In this document: positions 22,406 through 33,729 of the stretch, one piece after another | Layout: each line of letters begins with the position of its first letter | Position numbering within the stretch: the stretch's first letter is position 1 | Assembly: GCF_022376445.1 (NCBI RefSeq) | Contig: NW_025954978.1 | Location: 186,001 to 250,000, forward strand | DNA from: Fomitopsis serialis | Taxonomy: Eukaryota; Basidiomycota; Agaricomycetes; Polyporales; Fomitopsidaceae | Direction of reading: 5' to 3' | Length of the DNA stretch: 64,000 nucleotides | Translations under genes and position numbers: made by a program | The notes under the pieces: generated by a model | The model's database searches: none | What the model was told of the DNA's origin: nothing | Seen by the model: only the letters and a program-made list of their open reading frames with translations

Positions 22406-24575
22406 GACGGACTGTATAGGGTTGCTACTCAATATCATACTTATAAATCCCCTTGCAGCCTAGTCAGTGCGCCCGTCTGCACGTGTCGGGTACGTCCACC
22501 GAATCGCCACCCGTGTTCTACTGTAAACGTCTGTTCATCTCGGGAGGCTGGCTTCCAAGTGCTACCTCCACCGGTCCTCGTTGTAACATCAGGGACTCAG
22601 TCGGTTTGAGTCATACCACTGCCTCCGCGTCACTCATCTGCTGCCGCTTGCTTCTCGCTAGGTCCGGCCTGGAGGCGCTGCGCGCACTATCGATGCTAAC
22701 TCGAAATTGATAGCAAAATGCCTCAAGTGACGACTTCTTGGATGACGTGGACGTTATGACGACTTGTATGTTGCAAAAGGTTCGTGCCTTCATATCCGCT
22801 TTTGGTTCGATGATTGTCACATTTGCTGACCTCCTCTCCAATCGGCGCGTCCTAGTCAATACTGGCGCACTGCCTGTGTAGATTCTAGCGCGATCTATCA
22901 TACAGGCTTGCAGATGCCGGATACCGACATGCTGCTCAGGTACGTCTCAACCTACATTGGTGTCGACGGGATCATCGGGTACATGAACGTCATGGATAGG
23001 CTCGCAATCATAGGTCTCAGCAACTCCGCGAAATCGATTCACATGGGTCCAGACTGAAATGTATGGGCTTCTTGCGTGTTTGTTTCTTCCATCGTTGACC
23101 ACAATTGTAGCAGGCACTGCACTATATCCAGCGGAATGCTGCGTGCATGTGAGTAGCAGCGGCAGTTTGCAGGTGTATGGCTACTCTGATTGTGTTGCAA
23201 GCGCACCGTTCGCCCCGAAGGTTCCTGTTTCTAATGACAGTGCCTCAGGGAGCAGTGGGATCTGGCCGGGCTGCTCGCATGCTGCCGCCTTCACATGGGA
23301 CTCGACCTCAGGGTCCTCTGAGCCCAGCCTCATGACACGGTGAAGGCATCCAGCCCTCAGGAACGTCAACGAACGAATGCTAATGTGCCATTTGCTATCC
23401 ATGTTCAGCTGACTGTGTGCGAAGACCCTCTACGGTATTTCTCTCGACTTTCGCCTCAGATCCGGTGAGAAGCGCGCTTATATTTATCGATTCTCGAAGC
23501 ATAAATATGTGTCCCAGCCGCAAGAATATCGAAGACGAGGGCGTCGGGACCGCAGCTCTCACTCTACCTTTTGTCCTGAGATGAGGTTCCCAGCAGATCA
23601 ACGTCCGTTAGTCGGGCGCCGCCGGACACAAGCAACGTATCCCTCCGTATCCTCCGTTCATGTCAGGAGCTTTGCTTCGAAGGAAACTCGGCACTCCGGA
23701 GACTGGTCGTGTCTGACGAGCTTCCGGTAGAAGATTTCGTCCCGCCTATTTGAAGCAAGCTAACTCGTCTGACCCGAGGCTACGCCTCCGTGGTATGCCA
23801 TCCTTGGGCGCAATCCACATTGGTAATCGTCAGTGTCCCATTCTCAATCTGCAATCGTGTAGCGAAAATTTGGGATCCTTGAGAATCCTGCCGTAAACAC
23901 TCCCTGTGTGAATGTACACGTTGGGGGACAGAGTACTACTGCCACGCTGAAGATCTATCTCCCACCGCTATTGTTAGATCGCGCTGTACACGGACATGTA
24001 AGGCCATATCCACCAAGACGCTCTTCGTTGTCACGCTACCATGCCCTAATGGCCGGTGCACAGGTTCTGCATACCGATCCATGACGGAACAGACTTCAAG
24101 ACCACCTAACGTAATCTGCCGTAACCTTCCTCGGTATGGGTCTTACAGAACTTGCGGTTACCCCCTATCCGTCACTAACAGGCCATTTCTCCGCCATCTA
24201 GATCTCGGAATGGATCTGTAGCGACCAAGATCGCCGCGGAAACCTGGAATGCAAACGATATCAGTCATTGTGCCGGTCGACCCGTGCCGTGGGTACGGAA
24301 CATCATTGCCTCCGAAGCATGATCACTTTCAGGAGTTACACGGATCGTGTTTGGACAAGGAGAAGACTGCTCTTCCAGCGGCAAGACGTGGAAGGTGCCT
24401 GCCCGTCCCAGAATAGCGTTGAGGCGGTCTGGAATTGGATGTGCGTGCACGGCAATTGCTAGCTCATGCAAGCATGGCTCAGTCTATCGCGTGACATTTA
24501 CTCCTTCCGTTGGTTTTTCGCGCGGCAAATTGATTCAATAACCACTAGCATTGGCCCTTCACACCACAGAAAGGG
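22406..24575. other. Long stretch with no assigned gene
   Basis: About 2.2 kb between the HIT stop and the oxalate decarboxylase promoter. A 94-codon frame at 23059-23343 opens with a hydrophobic, signal-like start, but it has no support beyond that. Fragments such as 'LADAGYRHAAQ' followed by a good donor near 22943 suggest that a small intron-rich or decayed gene might lie around 22.7-23.4 kb; I could not assemble one. The part next to 24575 is upstream sequence of the decarboxylase gene. Confidence 0.45.
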
Positions 24576-24581
24576 TATAAA
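24576..24581 (+). promoter_or_regulatory. TATA box of the oxalate decarboxylase gene
   Basis: The sequence tataaa lies in the context gggtataaaagcc, 47 bases before the ATG at 24628. This is the spacing expected of a TATA element with a short leader, and such boxes are common in strongly inducible fungal secreted-enzyme genes. Confidence 0.65.
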
Positions 24582-24627
24582 AGCCACTACCTGGCTTGCA
24601 GTTTACCAGGCCCCCACGGATCCAGCC

Positions 24628-26871
24628 ATGACCAAGCTCCTCGCTTCAGTTCTTTGCGCTCTTGCCTTGACGTCCGCGGCTCTCGCTGCCCCCACTGGGG
24701 GTGCCGCTGCGTCGGTCGATGCTATCCCCTCTTCGGTATTGACCGCAGAGCCAGAACAGGAGACGACACCGCATGCTAGCGACGACCCCAATAGCGTCTT
24801 GTGGAACCTCACCACAACCGTCGACCCTCCTCAGCCTATCCGAGGCAGTCTTGGGGCCCCCATCATGGCACAGCAGAATATCCCTCTGCAACAAATGAAC
24901 CCCGACCTCCTCGCTCCCCCGACTACGGACAATGGTGACATGTAAGTTCACCATTCTCCTCGAGGTTCTGTCGCGCGTCCTGATATTCATCATCAGACCT
25001 AACTTGAAGTGGTCCTTTACGATGAGTACGAATCGTCTCCAGACGGGCGGCTACGCCAGGCAACAGAATAGTTCGTCATACATTCTCCCTACTATATATC
25101 ACCCAGTTTGACAGTAGACCTTCGTTCCAGTCAATCAGATGTCCATTGCCACATGTAAGCATAGTTTCTCTACCCCTCTACAAGATTCTGAGCTCCCTCA
25201 AAGCTATGGCTGGTGTCGACATGCGCCTGGAAGCCGGTGCAATCCGGTATGTAATGCTGTATCATGCCCTCGTCGGTGTTCTGATACGAACACTTAGAGA
25301 ATTGCATTGGCATAAGACAGCGGAGGTATGTTCGACATTCTATCGAAAAGCGCAGTCCGCTAACGCACGTGGAAGTGGGCCTACGTCCTCAGTGTACGTA
25401 CCGCATCTTCGTTCTGCCACGGCACGCTAACTTTCATTCAGGGCCAAATGCAAATTACCGCGGTTGACTCGAGTGGTCGAAACTTCTTGGGCACGGTGGT
25501 ATGATATTGCACCAACTTATTCGTCCTTAGTCGGCTGAGGTTATGAATCATAGAACGCTGGTGATTTGTGGTATTTCCCGGCTGGTATCCCCCATAGTCT
25601 GCAGGCAACGGCAACGAACCCTGACGGAGCGGAGTTCCTTCTGGTACGTCATCACTGTATGACATAGAGCTATATTTACGACGGCGCCAATAGATCTTCA
25701 ATAGCGGAGATTTCAGCGAAGACTCTACCTTCTTGGTGAGTGTATCAACATGCAGCCCACGAGTATTAGCACTGATGAGTGCGTGCAGCTGACCGATTGG
25801 TTGGCGCATACGCCAAAAGACGTCCTCGCAAAGAATTTCGGCACTACCATCGGCGCCTTCGACAATATTCCTGCCCAGCAACTGTACATCTTCCCCGGAG
25901 GTGAGTCGTTCGTGCCGTGCTGCGGTTGCGACGTCTGACGCATGTTCCATCAGCGGCTCCTTCTCCGGACGCCGTGGCGCCTGAGGATCCCCAAGGTCAA
26001 GTTCCGTTGCCATACACGTTCCTGCTGTCGGAAACTCCGGGTACCACGTACGCTGGTGGTTCTGTGAAAATTGCCGACTCGACGACTTTCAATGCTTCCA
26101 CCGGCATCGCCGTTGCTGATGTCACCGTTGCTCCTGGCGGCATGAGGTATGTGTATGAATATGCTGCATAGACATTCATGTCTTACACCTCTTTAGGGAA
26201 TGCATGTGCGTATTCACGATCATTGACTACCCGAACGCGTTCCAATCAAAATTTCATTAAGTGGCACCCGACACAAGACGAGTGGACTATTATATGTAGG
26301 TGTTCTATTGTGCCTGTGCGCTCTTTTCTCATGGAGTCATCTTCCATGGGCAGTTCCGGGAACGCTCGTGTCACGGCTTTCGCGTCTACAAGCACTGCGC
26401 GCACGTATAACTACCAAGTACATATTTTCTTAGTAAAGCCGTCATAAAATGTGCTGATCAATGCTTCCAGGCTGGCGACATAGGGTTCTTCCCAGCATCG
26501 TATGGTGCGTTGCTCAACAGCTCCGATCACGTAGCCCTCACAAGCTAATATCACACGTGCAGGCCACTACATCGAGAACATCGGCGACACCGACCTGCAC
26601 TTTTTGGAGATCTTCAATACCGGTACGTTTCGGAAAACATATCCCAGAAATATTCTCACCGTGTTCTGTAGATGTTTACGAAGATGTCAGCTTGAACCAG
26701 GTGAGACTCAGGTGTCTTCGTTCCTCACGTCGGACCATCACTAACTCAAATGACTAGTGGTTGGCTGTGACTCCTCCTGAGCTCGTCCAGGAACATCTGG
26801 ATCTGCCGAACGACACGCTAGCCTCCCTGAGCAAGACCAAGCCCATCATTGTCGGGAGCACTTCAGTTTAA
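24628..26871 (+). CDS. Oxalate decarboxylase, secreted bicupin
   Basis: The enzyme splits oxalate to formate and CO2 with Mn. Wood-decay fungi use it to control extracellular or hyphal oxalate. About 450 residues lie in 18 exons. A signal peptide is seen (MTKLLASVLCALALTSAALA, cleavage near residue 20). Cupin 1 has 'GAIRELHWHKTAEWAYVLSG' and 'GDLWYFPAGIPHSL'. The lid segment reads GDFSEDSTF, keeping the Glu that in bacterial OxdC favours decarboxylase over oxidase activity. 'TDWLAHTPKDVLAKNFG' follows. Cupin 2 has 'WHPTQDEW' and 'GDIGFFPASYGHYIENIG', and the end is IIVGSTSV at 26871. Three joins fail by one base: around 25070/25117, at 26200 (GAATGCAT where REL-H requires an extra T) and around 26295/26354. 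All other exons are in phase. Sequence error is likely; otherwise this is a recent pseudogene. Confidence 0.85.
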
Positions 26872-27816
26872 GGATGTGGGGATTAGCGATGGACTTAGTA
26901 CGTGATATCCGGTAGACCTTGAGCCATGTATATGTGACCTCTTCTATACTGGATTACGTATAATGGGACTTACGGAGATCAACAGCTCTGATATATTGGT
27001 TAACGTTATGCATTGTATTCTGTGCGGCGAGATCAGTATTTGGTGGTCGGAGTGCGTGGCCCAGAGCATGCTTGACAACTGGCCGCCCCGCGACTCTCAC
27101 CGAGTGACTGATACCGCATTTGGAGACGCTCTCTGAGTATAGAAGATTACTGATAGGGAACGGAATAACACGAAGCGCAGAACATTGGGAACAACCTGAA
27201 TCCGACCCCGTTTCCCTGTGTCGGCGCCGTACAGTACACGCATCAATCATGCGGCAATTTTGCGACGTGAGATCGAAGGGCCATCCGAACCATCGTCCCC
27301 AACGACCCGACCCTCTTCTGGAAGCCTCAAGCGCGGTGACTCCTCGTGATATTTATTCCCCAGTGAGCATTCAAATATTCAATACGTGATTGTCACGGCA
27401 AATGCACCTATGACAGTGAGACATAGTTGTGGACATTCAATCTGACTGGACATGGCTTTTCCGGCAGTGGCCGGCTGTCATGTCGTCTTAAGAGTCCACG
27501 GGCATCGGATGCGAAGACAGTCGTGCAACTGCGCTTCGCCATGCGGACACCGTCCGAAGTTGTTCCTCAGCCTGAGAGTCGGAATGATCCTACTATGGAT
27601 CCCCGCCGGCACTAAGTGTGAGAGAATCTGGGTTTCAGGCTTCGCCGCGCGTAAATGGCTCGGAGACAAAAGACTCGCCTTCGGATGCGTAGCTTGATGG
27701 GTAATGCAGGGCACTCATGCCAAAAACCGAAAATCTCGGACACGCTATTTTGTGGTGAAATGAAGAAAAGCACTGCTCTTAGTACGCGGCTCACGATGAG
27801 TTCGTTCTTGGAAAGG
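26872..27816. other. Intergenic stretch, nothing recognised
   Basis: This lies downstream of oxalate decarboxylase. Short open frames on both strands show no recognisable protein. Confidence 0.55.
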
Positions 27817-28466
27817 TCATCTTTCTGGGCCTATAAACCCCTGCCATCCTGAACCTGACCTGCATGAAGTGGAGGAATGTCGATTTATCAAATACAAACA
27901 CAATACAAGAAGCGGTCGATAATTAGACAGGCGCCCCACTGGCATGACCTCCCTTCGACCCGAAAGTCCCAGTGCTCTACGTAACTCATCAACTTGCAGT
28001 TTACATCGTGTAGACCGGTCACCATCCGAGAGCCTGACAGCCGTGGAAGCTAGCTGTCGAAACGTAGCCACCCCGGCCGCCATGCTCTCGATGGCAGGGC
28101 AAACTTTCGCACCCGCCCATGATGCCATCCTAAACTGAGGTCTGTCAGCATCGACATAGCAATCACGGGACCACAGCCATTGCGCAAGCCTGAGTGGCGG
28201 ATTGAAATCCAGGTACGTAGGAACCGAGCGTGTAAACGACACGCTCTGCTCCGACACGACCAGGCGAAGACTATACATGCGCGGGTCAGGATACATCCCA
28301 CCAGTTTATCTTCGCCGGTCCACAATACATAGCGAAAATCGCAGGCTTGAACCCAGCGTGGACGTCCGCCTTGTTTCAGGTACGGATAGGTCATGATAAT
28401 GGTAAACAGGGAATTGTAGCCCATTGAAAACCTTGGTCTAGGTCGCTTTGGACCATATACTGTCAC
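27817..28466 (-). other. Coding-like open frames, unassigned
   Basis: Two minus-strand frames overlap and appear to continue one another through a one-base change near 28297. The first includes 'MGYNSLFTIIMTYPYLKQ' and 'QACDFRYVLWTGEDKLVG'. The second includes 'YPDPRMYSLRLVVSEQSVS', 'TYLDFNPPLRLAQWLWSRD' and ends at 27817. The amino-acid composition of the joined part looks protein-like down to about 28120 and less so after it. I recognise no domain. It may be an exon of a gene whose other exons I could not find, or a relic. Confidence 0.3.
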
Positions 28467-28499
28467 GAAGTAGGAATGCTTAGACTTACTTGTCTCACT

Positions 28500-29112
28500 C
28501 TAGGGCGACGAGTCGCCTCCGAACATGTCCCGTAGAGAAGGCCCACGCGGCTGTATCGGACTCGTCTTTCGAGCTTTATGTTGCAGGCAGTCCGAAAGCG
28601 TTCTAAAGTCTTTCGCCAGTTCGTTATCATTGGATAGGAAGCTATTGGTAGTAATCAGCAGCTGCCACGTAAATCATGAGGGATGCAAAGTCATGTAGAC
28701 CTCCATACTTTGTCGTCCGTAAGCCTTCGTGGTCCATTTGGACGAAATAGAGCCCAGTGAGCTTCTTGTCCCTAATCAAGCCCAACAGCCTGTTCTGGGC
28801 GACGAATAGCTGACTGTGCTTGGAAACATAGTCGGCGACTTCTTCCCATGTCCATCCCATTGGGTCTGGGTCTCTCTGGATACGCCGCACGTCGATTCGC
28901 ACCTCACATGTCCACTGTGATAAACTCACCGGCTTGTCGGTATCATGCGTGCGGACGGTGAGTCCAAGGCGGCTCGCACCGCGTGAATTGGTACGTTGAG
29001 CGATATTGAACATCGGCGAAATGTCTGTGAGGACGACATGAGAAACGTATTGTGGCGCCACATGCGGTGACCGGAGCGGGAAACTCACAAGAACGATAGA
29101 ACATTCAGAGGA
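28500..29112 (-). CDS. Hypothetical protein, tentative model
   Basis: A tentative reading starts at the ATG at 29112 (MFYRS), splices out 29035-29098, continues 'SPMFNIAQRTNSRGASR' to 'HDTDKP', optionally removes a 54-nt in-frame intron (gtgagt...atccag, about 28877-28930), and continues 'DPDPMGWTWEEVADYVSKHS' and 'LLGLIRDKKLTGLYFVQMDH'. One frame stops at 28642. Another, joining near 28660, continues protein-like sequence (NSFLSNDNELAKDFRTLSDC ... SLRDMFGGDSSP) to a stop at 28500. I cannot tell whether the frame switch is an intron, an indel or chance. No known domain is recognised. Confidence 0.35.
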
Positions 29113-30526
29113 TCGTATGACACCCAGACACTCTGTCAGCGTTTACGCGAGCCGTGGATGTGGTCGTGTGAGAGGTATAGGATGAATCCTGTGGAGGAGT
29201 GGACAGGAGTACAACAAGAGTACAACGCGCAGTCCCTCTTCCAGATGGGTACTAGTATCAGGTGCACGTTGCCAAATACGCTAGCGCCTTCACGCTGATA
29301 GCGCTACCGTAAAGGGATGTTCCTCCTGACAACAGTGTATACTGTGCAACAAGGATGCACAGCCAAGCCGATGCACTCGATACAACCAGACATTCAGAAC
29401 AGCACCACGCAAATAAACACGTACCATTCCTGGCCATCTGTCGATTTAAGCCGCGGCCCGCGTGGAATCGGTGGACACATCGTTTCACAAGGCATGTCTA
29501 AGTAGCTATGTCTAAGTACTGCAAGAACGAGGCAAGGCGAGCGCACATGCGCCCGCCAAAACCGTGATCATGCAGTAATGAGACAGATCTAACTCCACCT
29601 CGTTTCCTCTCGCCCAGTCAACTAGTCAACCCTCCAGCGATTCCAGCATGGGACGCCTGTCAGTGCCTGAGGCCAAACGACGGAGTCAAAGGATCATACA
29701 TGACCTAGATCGTGCAAAGTACTCACTTGCATGGTAGCTCATGGAGGTTGGTCCAGAAGATTTGCTCGAGTTCAGCGGCTGACCTGGACGCCCATCGTGG
29801 GTCGCCACGTTGAGCCAGCAAGGCCAGCATCGATGGTTACCGCGTTGAACCGCCTTTGGCGCTTGCTTTTCTCGTGACATCCCAATGGGATGCATGCAAG
29901 ATTGTCTCTGCACAGGTTGAATATGTTGTCAACTTTATGTTGCCAGAGAGCGATAGCCGTCGGTACGCCCATCTCCCGGTTGAGCGTGAGCGGCGACAGT
30001 AACCAATCCAATGCATTTGAGCGACACGCAAGTGAACCGCATATCTGATCAGAACAAGCTTGCCCAGTCTAGTGGTATGGCAGAGCAATGCGGCGTCGGG
30101 GAGTAAGGACAGATAGGAGTGGGTGAAGTTGAAGTTCGGGTGACACGATCAGTCAATGGAGAGATCGGCGGGTCAATGTCGATCGCCCCAACGATCGGAG
30201 TCGTCGCGGAATGCTCTAAGATTAGATCTGAACGTTCGACCAGCCAGGGCTCGAGTTTCATACCTTTCTACATTCTCATTAGAACAATTCCTCTATGCCC
30301 GACAGGAATCAATCAGATACGAGTCACCTCGAATCCATTTGGACCCACAACTTGGAGATGTGACCGCCATTACGAGAAGGTAGGTTGCTGGCAAACAGGG
30401 AGTTCGAATCAGTCCAGTCAGCCTCCGCGGCATACGTCAAAAACGAGCTGGCGACTAGGACAAGACGTAGTCATATCCTTACCCTGAAGCATCTGCAAGA
30501 ATACGTCGCAGCCGCAAGATATCGCT
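29113..30526. other. Intergenic stretch, nothing recognised
   Basis: Open frames on both strands (for example 29772-30088 minus and 30119-30487 plus) overlap each other and lack protein-like composition. Promoters of the flanking divergent genes are expected. Confidence 0.5.
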
Positions 30527-32362
30527 ATGCCGCTCCGACTTACCCAACTCCTCTGCTCGGTCATCGAGTACCTCCTCATTATCTGGGCCTGGATCACCCT
30601 GCGTCGTACGAAATCGAACGAAGAAGACATCGAGTCGATCATCGTACCTTACCCTATCCTTGTACTCTCTGTCTCCTCAAGTAGTCGACAGCCTGAAGTA
30701 GCAGCTACTCAGCAAGCTATAGTGAGCATCGATGGTGAGCACGAATCTCATATCGTTAATCCTGTCTCTGCTCACCATTTTTCCTCGCAAATACTCTCCA
30801 TTCGTCTATACAGTCGGCACCCCTGGTAACATTCCTGGCTCAGCACCGAGAATGACGTCCGCGCTGCGCCCTTGAAGCTTGAACAACGCGACAACACCAA
30901 AGAGCTCGCATTTGTGCCATCTTCGCCAGTACCACCATCGCCATGCCCATCTCTATCTGTCTCGATAGGATCGTCCGCCTCGACAGTGTCGGTCTCCTTT
31001 CCTGCTACGCCTGTGGCTTCTCCCCCATGGAGCAGCTGGAGGTTCGCACCGGGGATTTCGAAGACGCTTCATTGGTCAAGAACGCATATCGGGTTCACGA
31101 GATCTCCCGGCCAGTACCTTCCGACCTAGACGTTCCAGATGTTGCCTCGAACCTCAACCTTGGTCTTCTGGCCCCGTCTCCTCCCTGCCCAACCCCTCTC
31201 GCTCGCAGGTCGTCGAACCTTGTCCCGATCTACGCCCCCTCTGCATGCGGCCGTCAAGTCAGCCCGTCCCCCTCGCTGACGCACACGCCTGATCCCTTCG
31301 GCGCATTCGCGGAGTCATACTTCGCAGATGAACCAAAGGGATCTGTCGTCCACGCCAATGCAGTTCCGGATCTGTACAATTTCGACGTCTATGCGCCGAG
31401 CTCGACGCCTCCCAGGCGTCAGCGGACCCGAGAGAATAGGGAAACCCGCGAAGTCAACGCGACTGGTGAGTCCAACTATCTGTGCGGTGGTGATCCGGAC
31501 TCATCGCACGCAGAGCGGCCAACGTTTGTGAGCAGTGTACTCCAAGTTCCAACCGGACAGCAAGACACCACTCACCCCGCAGCGCGCCAGGGACTAGACG
31601 AGATTGCCTGCAAGGTTCCTGCAGAGAATCGTATCGAGGATCCTCCCAAGCTACGAAGGCTCCTTTTGCCTCAAGAAGTCGAGCGCCGTGAGTTGCGCGA
31701 TCTTTCACCAGCCACTACACCTACCCGCGGCATACGCCCTCTCATGCTCCCTCTCCACGTCGCGATGAGCGACTCAACCGCCGATGCCTCTCCTGCTCTT
31801 CTGCAGCGACGTCCAGTACGAGAGGTAGGGGCCGCGAGGCCCCCGCTTCTTCTCGGGAAGCCTCCGGTATCCTACCCGTCCCTTCGGAACCGGCCTTTAC
31901 CCGCGAGCAGCGTCGCAGATCTCGAGGACGGCACCGATACCCCTGGAGATGCTATCGAGATAGCGGAGAAGGAGAAGGGCGTTCACAAACATCTCGGATG
32001 ACATCTCGCTGCTTCACGAAATCGGCGTTACCGACAGCCCGCGAGGAGAAGATCGCCTTCAGGCAACCGTCGCCGCGAACGGCACTGTCGCGGGAGAAGC
32101 TGCCGAAGACGCATTGGGGGTGCCTGTCCTCGAGGAGTTCGACGGCTCCCAGGGCAAACAGGAGGGCATCCGCGCGGGTGGACTTAGTGCGGCGTTTGAC
32201 GGAGGAGACGGAGACGTCGGATATTCGCGCAAGCTTGGTGATATTGTAACCCTTCTCGACCGGCCGGCGAGCTGGAACGCGGTTCCGAGAAATCACGGCC
32301 TCGAGCACGAGATCGAGGTCAAGCCTAGGGAGCAATTGCACAAGTGGGGTTATGCCATCTAG
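30527..32362 (+). CDS. Hypothetical Pro/Ser-rich protein with an N-terminal membrane segment; frame interrupted
   Basis: The likely start at 30527 gives MPLRLTQLLCSVIEYLLII followed by WAWITLRR, a single hydrophobic span at about residues 8-24. After an uncertain intron between about 30735 and 30860, a Pro/Ser-rich region runs into a long frame (31027-31989) that includes 'FEDASLVKNAYRVHEI', 'PDPFGAFAESYFAD' and 'GIRPLMLPLHVAMSD'. The C-terminus (DDISLLHEIGVTDSP ... LHKWGYAI) ends at 32362. Two frame changes sit in homopolymers: a C-run at 31022-31026 (one C short) and an AAA at 31987-31989 (one A extra). I recognise no catalytic domain. The coding character is convincing; the precise gene model is not. 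Confidence 0.55.
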
Positions 32363-33729
32363 GTGAGTTGTCGGTCTCGAGCCACAAAGGCGCTCACCGT
32401 CTCTACATATTCAGATCCCTTATAAGTTCAACACAGTCTTCTTCCTTCGATTTCGCGTTTTCTCGCTTTACATGCAGTAACGTCGACGTCGTAGCGCTCT
32501 TGTTGTCCAGTTACAATATCCCTCCGTAATGTTGTCATAGCCTTCGCACCGTCGGTCGTTCAATCTACTAAGCCTGGGCAACCCTCGTGAATTGTTCGCA
32601 GCAATCACCCGTAAGCACCCACTTTTCTTGATCTACGAGCTATCTCGGCTTGCATAGGCCATGTAATGTGAATGCAAAGACTCCCTGGTACGGGTGTCTT
32701 TTGGCCATGGATTCTCAGTGTCATCGCATTGCATGATCACGCGAATTCACTAGTCACATAGATGTTTCAGCTTAAAGCGCACGTATACGTAGACGCATAC
32801 GCACGTTTTCTTTTGATACGCACACCGTAACCCTGCATCTCAAGCACCGGAGTCGGACACCCGCAGCTGCAGGAGAAACTAATCAGGAGGTCTTCTCTAT
32901 TTGGAATCCCAAGACAACTGCCCTCTGTAATCCATACTTACCAGTACGGACAAACGTAAGGACTGCAGCACATACTACTTGCTGCTGAGCTCAGCCTCGA
33001 GACCACGCCAGCCAGTACTAAGTACCACGAGTCGGCTGCAATCCACAAATACTCTCGCCGGGAGGCTTCCTTCGTATGAAGGTCATTTTCGAGAGTAATT
33101 GTGTGGCCTGGGTGGTGTCGAGACCTATTTTTGCGTGCGTACGTTCAAAAGAGACGGTGAAAGACCCGAGATCAACATTTTGCGGCAGTCCGAGTTTGGT
33201 CCGAGTCTGCAGGCAGCCGAGGTCGTTACTTATAAGAATGTACGTATCGGCGGGATCTCGGCGACATGGTACTCGGTCAGTCGAGTGCGTAGCTAGTTCC
33301 AGTCTTACAAAATTATGATACAATCGACTCCACATTCTCTCTATCTGATATTTTTTTGTGATTACTTAGGAATGACCACGTGTCGACTGACGATACCTGT
33401 CCCGAATCCCCCGATACAGTATTCCAAATTATTTAAGTAACAAAATCTAATTTGTTAGTAAGTAAGCCCCTGGAGGGTACATTAGTAAGTTGACTGAGTT
33501 ACATTACTACCAACATTACCTTGGGTGCCTTTTCTGGAATATACTGCCATAGAGGCGTTCTCCCCTGGCCTGCAAGTGGCTGCTCGCTTCGAAACCGACG
33601 ATGGCGAAGACCGTACACTGCTAACTCTCAACATTTCCCTGCCCCGACATCACAACCCGACCACTTGCTTGATGCCTACGTATCGACAAACATATCTGCT
33701 GCTCAACAAGACCTACAATCTATCGAAGT
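32363..33729. other. Intergenic stretch upstream of the arrestin gene
   Basis: No recognisable gene. AT-rich parts occur near 33340-33500. Open frames at 33018-33335 and 33521-33773 do not match the arrestin reading frame, though an unresolved 5' exon of the arrestin gene could lie in the last 200 bases. Confidence 0.5.

Noticed and set aside
23059..23343. A 94-codon frame with a hydrophobic start resembling a signal peptide
   Set aside because: There is no supporting homology, intron signals or context, and the rest of the frame is low-complexity; hydrophobic starts of this length are common by chance.
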